Below the pieces are notes generated by a model, which saw only the letters and a program-made list of their open reading frames with translations, did no database searches and was not told the origin of the DNA. A DNA stretch of 64,000 nt from Taenia hydatigena. Taxonomy: Eukaryota; Platyhelminthes; Cestoda; Cyclophyllidea; Taeniidae. The position numbers and the translations under genes were made by a program. This document shows positions 52,919 to 64,000 of the stretch, in pieces. Position 1 is the stretch's first letter. Each line of letters starts with the position of its first letter. The DNA is taken from assembly GCA_036345935.2 (NCBI GenBank), contig JADWOT020000008.1:13904655-13968654 (forward strand), given 5' to 3'.

Positions 52919-55900
52919 GATAAAAGGACATTGACCTGGAGATGAGGAAGCCCGTCAACCGGTCTTCTGCGTGTGTGTGTTTGTTTGTGTACCTGGGAAA
53001 TAGGCTGGTAGACACTTGACACAGACACAAGCTGATTGCGGGCATGCTGCACGCAAAGGCGGGGAGAGCCGCACTGAGAACGCGCATTGACCAATCAGCG
53101 TGGTGCGTCGGATCCACCACTCACAGGCTGCGAGAGCGAACGCTGCCTGTAACAAGGAGGTTCCATCGGAACGGGAAACTACTGATTAATTTTCTCATCG
53201 CTAATACCTCTCTAAAGCGAGATCCCTCACAGTGAGTGCCCACTTTGTGTTCCTCAAATTGGATTGGGTTGCGACTGATACACGTTCGCTGACATTGCTG
53301 TGTGCACCAGTGATTGCACCAACTTTATGGCTATTAGGAAACTCATTTTTCTTCTTCTGAGGCTGAATAAACAAAGGCGAACCAGATTATGACCTTATAA
53401 ATCAAGTGGTTTATCCCATTATCTGTGAAGATGGGTTGCTCGAGGAAAATTCACTTTAAAATATCTTTAATTTTTACTTCTTTGCCAACGGGAAAGTATT
53501 TTATTATCTACCAAATTTCTTCTGTGGAATCATTAATTTTACTATTTGCAATCTTTTCATTTTCACAGATATGTGGCAACTTTTTCGCACTAATGAGTTT
53601 ATCTGATATGAACCCGGCAAGAGACGTCATTTTATTCCCTTGGAGCTAGATAAGGCTTTTCAATTGAAGGGTTGATTATAAAAGAAAACAAATAATTGCC
53701 CTAGATGTTTTATAGTTCCACACCTGGGATAAGTTCTACCTTGCATTCAAGAAATACTTGTTCGTTTTTGCAGGAACAGGCCTACCACAGGCGATTTTGA
53801 AACCTTTTAAGGGGCGAAATTCCCCAGGTCCACAAAGGATCATGCACCTCATCGCCACGGTTGATTGAAAAAGAAAGGGGAAAATGGGGCTGGTGGAGGG
53901 GTACTATTTGTCGTCATACCCGACCACACACCAGCACCTGTTTGACTGTTCTGGGTGGTCGTCTGACGTCACTTTCTGTCACTCTGTCTTGTCTACTTCA
54001 TCATAAACATGCGCACTCGGGTACCGTACTAGCCAGAAAACCTTGGGCCCCAGAGCTGACACCTTCGTGCATGTTCAAAGGGCTTCTTGAAAGGTGGCGA
54101 TGGTGGTTAGAAGCAGATGGTTCGAGGAGTGGAGAATTTTATTTGAAAGTTGAAAATAAATCGAGCTCGGTGAGGCAGTAAAGGGTGGTGCCAATCTCCC
54201 ACCTTAATGACTAAGGAACTGCAGAATTTCGGCATTTCAGAGTGTTGATGTAGTGTGCACTTTTCCCATGCAATTACGCCTCTAAGACCTAAGAATTGCT
54301 TGTATAGTATGGCTGTGAAGTCTTTACATGAGGAAATTTACGCTTATCTGCTGATTTTAAGGCCATTAGACATGCTTTTATTGAACGCCGCATGTTCAGT
54401 TTGCAAGAAAAATTTTGTCAGAAAGAATTATTATTTAAAGTTGGCTGTTAGCTATGACAATGTACGGACCGATTACCAATTAGTGCAATACGAAGCAACT
54501 GGCAGTGGCATTTTCCTTAAGACAGAACCAAGTGCCGACTTAACTTGGACTTGAATAAGCTAATTGGCACTTTGGAGGTGGGTCTTGACACTTCTGGATG
54601 GTGTTGTGAATCCAACTTCAAAATGGAAAAAAGTGTAACGTGCTTCCCTTGCTGTCCTTAGTCACACCGAGCGCAGTAGCGACGATCAAACTGCAACCAA
54701 TCGGACAGCTGCACTACGAACCAATCCCAACCGAGATCAGCAGTTCAATTTCCGGTGCACTTTACTATCTCGTTAAATGTTGAAGACGGATCTTTCCCCT
54801 TCTCATATCCGAATGATATACATTCGATTTAACTCTGTCCGTATTCTCCTTCAGGTCAGATGCATGATCAAGGGATTGCCGGATTAGTATGAGTTATCTT
54901 CCAATGTAGCAGAGGAGTATACCTCTCTCATCGTAGCTTCTAGGCTACCATTGGCTACAAACGGAAGGAAGGGGTGCGTGGCAAACAAGTGTAGTGGGTA
55001 ACGGTATTTCTTTTACATGGGTGGGTTTATTTATTACCAGATTCTGACTAATCATTATGAAGGTCGCACCTTAAACCCTGCTGGAGAGGGAAGATAAAGG
55101 AAAGGACATGATTTCTTTGCCTTACTGTAACCATGAGAATGGTACAAATAAGCACTAAGGACCGCGGTATTTGCCTCTTTGAAGGCTATTATGAAGGTGA
55201 ATTTGGAAAATTTATTATCACGTCTGGCAATAAATTTTCCTCAAATATGGGCTCTACAAACACCCAAGCTGATGGATGAGGGGACTTATGCCCCAAATAC
55301 AACTCATATGATTTTCCACCTCAGTGAATGGGGGCCGAAGTGACTTACAAAATTAACTGATTGATTGCGCTTGGAAGCGATCTACCAGCGTAACTTATAT
55401 GTGACTCCTCAACTTTCTTGTCTGAGCCTGTACGTCGCAGTTACGTAACGCATTTAGTTTAAAAGGAAAATGACAAAGCATAGCAAAAATAAAAAAAACC
55501 AAATAGTCACAGTTGATTCCCGCTTTAAAGCAACAAACAGTTTTTCTATAGGGCTGTGACGGTGCACGGGCTGAGCAAAGGTAAATTTCAAGCTCACCCG
55601 ATCGTTCACTTCAGCGTGATGTGAGCACAAACATCCCAAACATCCAGTGCCATCACTACGTAAGGAGGTGCTTTTAAGATGATGGAAGGTATTATAGGAA
55701 TTAGTCTTGTAATAATTGAATGCTCCGCACATAAACTAGGTGTCTTCAGTCTGAATGGTGGATGAGTTGAGGCGGTACCTTCCACCCTCTCGGCCTAGCT
55801 AAAACTCACATCTTACGGAGATGATGTCAATTTTCCACGGGAGAATTTGTACTAAGGAACAAAGCATGGAGTCCCTCAATGGTTGCTATGCAGGAGAAAG

Positions 55901-58900
55901 ACCGGAACTTTCTTCTCATTGACTAATTAATCCTGCCTCTTTCCGCAGTTAAAGATGTTCTTTAACTCCTTCGTGATGCTGTATCGAGTATAGAAGCAAG
56001 GGGATATAAAGTAGACCTGGCCATCCGATGGTGAAATAATGCAAGGCGTAGAAGTGTATCATTACCACTCATGGCACATTTTTTTCTTATTACGAGGAAC
56101 GGATGGGTAGTGGGCACGGTGCATCTTGGAGCAGTACGTGGTGCTACCACACCTTTTCCAGTGCCCTTCTACTACAAAAAATAAGAAAAGAAAAAATTTC
56201 GGCGACTCTGCCGAAATCTCACCATTTTGGTTGCCTAATATACCTGCGGTGACAGGTGGTCTGAGTTTATAAATCATTATTCAAATCCCAACTCCTCTTT
56301 AGTGCGACCACACCAGGCTGGTCGCTCTTCAAGCCAAATTTTCTCACCTTCTTTTTACATGACCAAGTTTCCTGTCTTACATTTCTCGAAAAATGATTCC
56401 TTTTACAGTTCAGATTTCATCCTCTCCATAGAGATGAATGGGGTAAGTGAAGTGTATCTGGCCCCTCCCTTGTCCCTCCTCACAATCCAAGTCTCCGCGC
56501 AGGTGATACGCAAAAGTTCAAAACCTTAATCGGAAATGGCTTAACATGTGTTGGGCGCTACCAATTTCCGAGAAGGTCTTGGAGTTTATTTTATCATGGA
56601 GGCACCGACCTGACCTTTTAATAGCTTCTGCCAATGATGTAACATGCTGACCATCATCAACTTTCTTAGTATGGCAACACAGAACTTCTAACGGACCAAA
56701 GGTACAGGTAGAACATCAGAATAGTCAGATTTCAAATGAAAAGGTGAACATCAATCGCTTCAATGGGCTTTACTATTTAACTGTCACTGATACGACCTCA
56801 TCAACCACACTAAGAGTCAATTATTTGTGCAAGGAGGCTTCACAATACTCACTGCGCAGATTAGGTTAAGAAAGAAATCTGTGAGGGATGGATGCATTCG
56901 TGACGACTCCCATCGCAAAGGTCCTAAAAACTGCGCAGAATGGTTAGTAGTTGCCTCATATTTGAGTGAATGCTGAAAGAAATTCAATTTGAAGGAAATT
57001 TAGTAGATAGAATTAAACTCAGGATGCGGCGTTGAGGCGTTGATTCCCGATACGCACCGACTTTAAGAAATTGCCTCATGAGACGTCTTCATGAGATGCC
57101 TTCCAGGTAGGCATCTTTCGTTTGAGGCATTGGTACATACTATGGAAGGTATAAGCCACCAAGACGATCGTTTCATTAGAAGGCATCCCTGCTGGATTGT
57201 GGCATTTCATCTAGGGATGAGCACGTGTAAAGACAAAGATCAAATCATTGGCTGGGACTAAAAAGCAGACACGATAAAATGTTTTTTTTTTTTAAACTAA
57301 AAGGACTTTTATCTTCCTGCGTCACTTGATAAATGGAAGACTGGTAACGCTCTCATCGGTTAATTAGGCATTCGGAAGTTATTTGCGGTCACTCCCTTAC
57401 AAACACTTCGAATCTGTACAGGAGGTGATTCTCTGACATGCTAAGTTGGTAATTTAATCAGGAATTTGTTCTTGAACGCTTTGTAATGCGGGTCAATTAG
57501 AATGAACTTTAAAGAGTAAGTGTAAACAGAATTGACCTGCCATTGGGTTGCGATATCCGAAAAATACAGACGTGTAAAGTGGACAAGCTCAGACAACCCC
57601 GAAGAAAGAAATGCCAAGTAAACTTGGCACCTTGTTTCATTTACCATTCGGTTCCTTTCCGTTCCGACTTTGTGACCGCACTCTCTGTCGCCTTTATGCC
57701 ACTCGCACCGCCTCATCCGGACCGATGATTAATGGTGAGATACGAGTCAACAGTCAGACGAGATAAATGAGCCAAATTTCGGCAACGGATGGCTGACATT
57801 ACTCCCACCTATTGTTCCATGCACTCATAAAAATACGCACATTTAGATTCTTCTGATACGACCCTTTGGTGAGATAGCGACACAAAAGTTTAGTGAGTTT
57901 TCCTTGACCTTCCCTAAAGACGTAAAAAGTCAGCATTATCGTTAAAGTATGAGAGGGATAGGGACCATTGCTGGTGCCTCCTAGTGGAAGTACAAGGAAG
58001 GAGCCCAAAGTGCCTGCTACACCGAAAAGAAGAGTTAAACGAAATAATCAAAGCATTACGTTGGTCCCCCTCCTTTGGAGCGTAAGCTATCACAGCGCAG
58101 TCGATGATTTAGAAACAAAACATATGCAAACCAATCGCACCAGTCATCGAATTTGCGTAAAACTGAGAGGACAGTTGCATTTGGTGAAGGGCATATGTCC
58201 ATCGCTAGTGGTAAGAACACCGACTTAAAGTCAACCTATTAATGGTAGACGCGAGTTGTAATAGTTTTGTGGAAGCATTTTTCGCATCTATTTAATCGTG
58301 TATTCACTTTCTTTTCACTTTATTACTATCCGAGAAGCATAGAGGTAGAGAAGGAGGTGCCACGTAGACAGCTCCGTAAAGGACTCTTTCAAATGGTTCA
58401 TTGTCGCGGCTATTGTCGTCATATTGAGGTATAACCTTCAGCGACAAGAAGCAGGATATTCGGCACTTTGGGTTAGGTTTCCACCGATGTAGCCCTCCGA
58501 GTCTTTCCTGAGGAAGTGAGACGACACAGCCCTGCCTAGTTTGGTTTTGAGTTTAGTATTTGGTTATGCAGATTGAAACGCTCATGCTTTTGCGAATTAA
58601 TTGCCCACGGTAATTTTCCTGGATTTGCTTTTGAGGAAAATAATCATCTTGCTTAGGTTGAGTTTAGCTTTGAGATTACCAATTCGTGCCAGGTGGATTA
58701 GGAATTTGTGAAGTTTCCCGCAATGACCTGTGATAGCCGGTAGAGATTCGAAGAATGTGCATCGTGTGTCACAAGCCCCTTGATTCTATTCGTTCCATTA
58801 AGTTTTTTACTGTTTTAGCTCTCATCAACTGCCTTTTGAACCCATTGTAACTCGTACTGTCGCTTGCATTACGAATCTAACCTCAGCTTCTCGTAAAATA

Positions 58901-61900
58901 TCCTTGATTGCTCCCATAACTCTTACAAGGCATGGATAAGGCTGTCAGTTTATCCGCGCATTAGTTATAAAAGGGCTCTCTGTTCTTCCCTTCTTATTAA
59001 TGACCCTTTTTGTTAAAGAGTCTAGTACCTCGAAAGCAAAGTGAGTCGAACTGGGCTTTAGAGACGTATAATTTCTTCAAACATCTCCCTCCTCCAAAAT
59101 TTGAAGATGCTGAGGCATCTAGATGTGCTGGTCAGCAAGGCAAGGATTGGTCATTTGGACACATAAAAGAGCATAGGGAAGGTTGTCCTAGTCCATTGGG
59201 GCAGCACTCTATTTTAACTCGCAGTTCCTAGAACACCGACTGATGTAGCGAACCCTAGCTTCAACCTTGGATAGAGAACGAAACTGCAGAAGTCACTCAT
59301 TGCAGTAAAACTTCAGGAGGGTGAAGTAGTGGAAATAGTTTAAAAGGTAACGTTTTGTTGATGAGGGAGTGGGTAGTGATGCATAAAGTTTAAGGGGCTT
59401 CGCTCTTTTCATAGTATCTCGGAAGCATTTGGCGGCATTACCTCAATACCTTGAGATTACCCCACCAGTGTTTACTGAGAGTGAAGATGAAAGAATTGAT
59501 TTACGTCTACATCAGTTAGGAGGAGAAAGTCGAGGTGGAGGCTGAGGGCCTAGGCAACTGGATTCCTCCTCGTATCAGCAAAAATTGGAAGAACATCAGC
59601 TTGTCTTAGGTGGTATAAAAATGCACTCTGAAGTTCATCCATCCATCTTCGTTGCACTTCTTCGACACCCGCCTCTTCACCATCGGAAGAGGATGTTTGC
59701 TTGTTGTGTGTAGTGAGCTAACTATAAAAGCTTTCGTTGATTTTGATCTAATAGGAATGTTTACTTCTTTTCTTTCATAGTTGGACTGTTTTGTAGTGTT
59801 AAACAGAGGCACTGTGATGGAGCGAGTAGTAAATTTAGTCCATTGGAGCAGAATTCGTGGCCCCACTATTGAATCCTTCAAACTGAGCTGCCCTGTCTTC
59901 CTTAACGTTAGAAAAAGCAGTGCGGGGATCTAAGCTGTTGATGGAGCAGTTTTGCAAACACCTCAAACAGAGCACAGACTTTTGGCTTTCTTATGGCATT
60001 GCTAATCTCCTCCTAGCAAGTGGTTTGGGAGTTCTTTCCTTATTCCTTGCAATCATGAATATACAGTTATCTTAACATACTGAAAATATCGCAATTTTCT
60101 CGTTTGTACTTTGATGTCTACCAGTCCTATACGCACATACTAATGAGGATGACTTCTTGATTCTGGTGCATGAATTTAATCCACATTTCTCTTTGGTCCA
60201 GTGTGAGTGTGAGACTCTGAGCAACTTTATTCTCCGGGTGGTGGACGGAAGGTCTAAAAATAAAAGGAGCTGTGGAAGTAAAGGGAAGTAAGAAGAGGAG
60301 TGGTGGCTTATGGGGTTCATACGTAACGGACGGTTAAAAGTTAGTTGCCCACAGCTTCACTTTCTCAACAGTGGAGGATTAAGGCCTATTTATTATCAGA
60401 CAAGCGGTAGTATTAAACCGGGTTATTGGATCGAAAGAAGAGAAAGTCACCTGTATCCCCATCGAAGAGATTTTATCAAGTTTTCGCGGAACTAAACCAA
60501 CCAGGATGCCCACTGAGTCCCGCCTATTTTTGATTCGCTACTTGGAACACCTCTGCATGATCTTTTTAATCTGTAAAATAAAGTACAAATCCCGCTTCCA
60601 TAAAACGCTTTTTGCCTCTAGGGACAAATAGCCATACCGGCCCTCAGAAGCCTTCATTTATGTTTCATTCTTAGTCCTTAGTAAACCGCCAGTCCTACTT
60701 TGCATGTGGTCGCAGCATTTTTAATGCTACAACCAAGATATGAGGATAATAATTACCCAAGATGTTAAATTTTGGAAAACGTGGACAATGAAGTGAAGCG
60801 ATAGTACTTTCTCTTCTTGAAGTGTCAATCACCTCACAGCTATGAAGCTGTCTTGCGTTGTCATATGAGAGTAAGGGCAAGGCTTCCTTATCAGTAAAAT
60901 CACTAGTCATATCCCTTTCTGCCACTACATCTTCTCCTACCGAAAAGAAGCTCCTACGGCTTTGGAACCAGGTTTGGATTGATAGAGCAGGCAAGATCGC
61001 GACACTTGCATCACTTTCATTCTAACTGCGACTTGATGAGGATTCTAAACGACAAGGGAGGCGTACCAGACACAATTAGGAACACCATGTTTGCTTGAAT
61101 GAAGTATTTTTATGCGTTATAGCTCATTTTATGAGTTCCAAGATTTCGAAAAGTCTTCATAATAAGCTATACCAAAAGTCATACTAGTATTTCCAGTCCT
61201 CTGATCTGGATCACCATCCAATGTCGAAACCGCCAATATCAACGAATAATTAAATAAGAACTTAGTGTCCCGATTTTCCTATTAAACTTCCGTGGGGTTG
61301 AAATGCATTTACAGACAATCTTGACATTAGGTTACTGCGGCTCCCTGAGTACACTCATTACGGCTGATTATGTTACTGAAGTACAGAAGGGCTAGAAGGC
61401 TTCCAGTTTGATTTAAAGCCCATGTCACTTAGCAGAAGTAAGAACATCGGCGATTAAACCATCCGAATAGATAACCGAAATCTTAAATCACTGTAACAAA
61501 CGTCTCTGTGAATTCGCGTGTCCTTTTTTGAGAAAAACTGACCCATAAAAGTCGGTTTCCTGATTCACAATCCCTATACATGGAGCGAGATCATTTCCAC
61601 TCCGAAGTGTGCCGCATTGTTTTCACTGTTGTGTTTTACAGTTTTCGTAGCATTCACTTTTTTATTTGTGTGGTTGGTAGACGTTTAGATTACACATCCT
61701 TTCAAGACTCAAAGTGGTGAGAATATCCGATCGAAAGTGTGGAATCAATTTCTTGTTGCTGCATTGAAGCATTTCCGTTGGGAGTCCAAAAGGCAGTAAG
61801 GAAGATAGTAATTATTGTGACTCAACCTGGACCCAATTTTTGTACGCGATTAATTTGACGGAACCGATTAACTTCGAAGTCAAATAAAACAAATGCCAGG

Positions 61901-64000
61901 TTGTTACAACAGTGCGTCTGCTGTTAAATCAGAAGTGTTACAGCTCCATCACTTCCTTAAATGACCTCAGAGAAGAGGATTTACCTTCTGCAAAGCATTT
62001 AGCGAACACCCCTTGACAGGAACGAACTCTCTTCAATTTGTAGAAATTGATAGCATTAACATCTGCGGATAAACATTTAAATGAATGCCCTCAAAAGGGT
62101 TCCGTATCAGGATCTGCTTATAGTTACAAGGAAAGCGCTGCAAGGTTTGCCTTCAACAAAATCCTCACCTTTTTCTTGGGAGGCAGCCACGCCAAATGTA
62201 AAATATTGGCTCGGAAATAAAATATCCATCAGCAACCAGACTTCAGTAATTCGAGCTATCCACGCAACAATGATCTCACAATGGGTGCCACGGGATCTTG
62301 TCAATTCTTTTAGAGACGAGTAAAAAGAACCCAGGTGTGATTAAAGTGTCAAAATTTTCAGAAATGGCCGAAAATCGAACACATGGAAAGCCAAATAACG
62401 GATATTGTTAACTTCCCAACTTTGAAGGCATTGAAACACCAACCTTGACCTATTTCAAATAGGTCAGCACTAGCCGATGGTTAAAATCAGCCTTCATGAC
62501 TAAGTTGCTTGAGTGGAGGCATAGCAGCAAACTTTTTTTCTGGCTCGACTAACCTTCCGTCTCTACGTGCGGGCACAGCACGTAACTAGAACACACACTG
62601 TGACTGGGGTTTCGGTGCGGGGAGGAGGGGGACACTTTAAGCTTGCGTCACCCGATCGAGGCTGGCTGTTTGGCTGGGTGGAGGGCAGACAGGCCGACGA
62701 CTGGCCCCCTGCTCGTTGCGATTCGGCGTCTCACCTGTCCGAATGACTTCCTTCCCCTACCCCCCCTCACCCCCTACCACCGTTTGTTCAACTGCGCAGG
62801 GTACCCCAACATAAGCGAAGTAAATGACGTGTTGACGGTGGTTCAATGGCTGATCAGTTCTTTGTGGCGGTGCTTAGTAAAGTGCAGGTGAAGATCTTCT
62901 GTCACGGTGGCCCATTTACTAGCGCTTTAAGTCATCTCTAATGAGTGGTTTCATTCACCCTATACAAGAGGGCAATGAGATTATAAAAGTGAACGAATGG
63001 CTTTGACATTAAGACGACGGGTAAACCGCGGCGCGCACAGCCCCTCGTCTCAAACGTCGTGCATAGAGTCAGTCGCGAGACAAGGATACCACAGTGAGCG
63101 CACATCATAGGCGTTGCCTACTTCATCATTGGCGATGCATGGTGTAGACTTAAGTTGGGATTATTTAAGGCTGTATTTGATACCGAAATATCAATTCTCT
63201 AGGCAGGTGGACTCGTTGAAACCGAACTCGCTCCGCAAGTGGCCAGTGCTTAGCAATGGAAATTGAGGTCCGTTAAAAATCCACGTCGTTCCAATTCTTT
63301 TGCTATAAGTTTCTACAAATAAACTTGTCCACAGCAGATATCATCTTTTCTGATGTTTAGAGCTTCTGACCGTGCCAAAAAATCCAGAATCGTTGTTGTG
63401 ACAAGTTGAGTTCATTCCCTGCTTCAACTAAGGTGGCGAGTAGGACAAGTTTGCCATTACAAATATAGTTCCTACGAAGTGGAATGACTAAAAAGGAAAG
63501 TTTAGACAATTTTCCGAGGAGACGTTTTGGGGTAGTAGGTAAGTATATTCAGTCAATGTGAGGTCTTAAGTAATATTAGTTTGATTTTGGGAGGACCAGT
63601 TTGGAAGATGGACACTCCTTCTATTTACTTAACTAAGTGGACTCTGCAGTTGCCCGCAGTTCCGGCTAGCATGGCGTCCTGAACATGGCACTGAGGATGT
63701 CAATTTTTCAATCAGTCTTGCCATACGAGACAAGGAATAACTCAAAACACTGCGGACAGACACCGGATTTTATTTAAACCTCAAGTTTGTGTGGAAGTCA
63801 TTCGGCCAATATTAGATTCCTTCGGTTCCATCCTGCTAATGTTGTAGTTGGGCAATGCCAATAGCCCCTAGTCCTAATGTGCATCAGTAAATGGCATGTT
63901 CCCCATGATACTTTGGCTTGGGATACTGCATAAATTGGGAATCAAGCAGACCATTTTTGTCTTTATTTGTACAAGACTAATAAAACGCTAATTAATGACT
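52919..64000. other. Long gene-poor interval
   Basis: About 11 kb in which no open frame has recognisable domains or a convincing splice-linked chain. CA/GT-rich sequence lies near 52965-52990. A 12-base T-run lies near 57282-57293. A GC- and CT-rich patch is at about 62.6-62.8 kb. Small open frames at 59010, 60695 and 62081 are within chance expectation. Confidence 0.5.

Noticed and set aside
60695..60994. Minus-strand frame with IQTWFQSRRSF, reminiscent of a homeodomain helix
   Set aside because: The rest of the homeodomain helix 3 pattern and helices 1-2 are absent, and the frame length is within chance.

Overview
This window looks like nuclear DNA of a tapeworm, most likely a taeniid (Taenia/Echinococcus group). 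The evidence is animal-type multi-exon genes with GT..AG introns, and many very short introns (41, 44, 58, 60, 70, 74 and 90 bp) beside multi-kilobase ones. Base composition is moderate, with long gene-poor stretches. There are dispersed ~180-bp LTR-like repeats with 5-bp target duplications, of the kind described as TRIM elements in taeniids. The species call is inference; no database could be searched. I see no prokaryotic features, no rRNA and no complete tRNA.

Layout. 3-17 kb, minus strand: a Rho guanine-nucleotide exchange factor whose DH-PH module resembles the second GEF unit of Trio/Kalirin. It is split by 7.6-kb and 2.2-kb introns. 17-20.8 kb: AT-rich divergent intergenic DNA with two old LTR-like repeats. 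20.8-22.1 kb, plus strand: a syntenin-like tandem-PDZ protein on one long exon. 22.1-29.8 kb: gene-poor DNA with pyrimidine-rich and CpG/CA-rich patches and one ambiguous coding-like stretch. 29.8-35.6 kb, minus strand: a complete six-exon G-protein beta subunit gene of exactly 340 codons, the best-supported gene here. 35.6-39.2 kb: divergent intergenic region holding a nest of solo LTRs, three with perfect target duplications. 39.2-46.6 kb: three plus-strand genes close together, namely a coiled-coil protein, the DNA repair protein XPA and an unrecognised 217-residue protein. 47.2-48.4 kb, minus strand: an unrecognised helical protein, convergent with them. 52.3-52.9 kb: a possible minus-strand membrane-protein exon. 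53-64 kb: no gene I can support.

The genes do not form one pathway. G-beta, the Rho GEF and the syntenin-like protein all belong to membrane signalling; XPA is nucleotide-excision repair. A shared feature is that five of the six best gene models have a pyrimidine-AG splice acceptor 2 to 31 nt before the ATG. This suggests spliced-leader trans-splicing, which is known in cestodes. The clearest unusual features are the solo-LTR cluster at 37.2-38.4 kb and a nested insertion at 18.5 kb. I found no defence-like or otherwise clearly novel multi-gene system.
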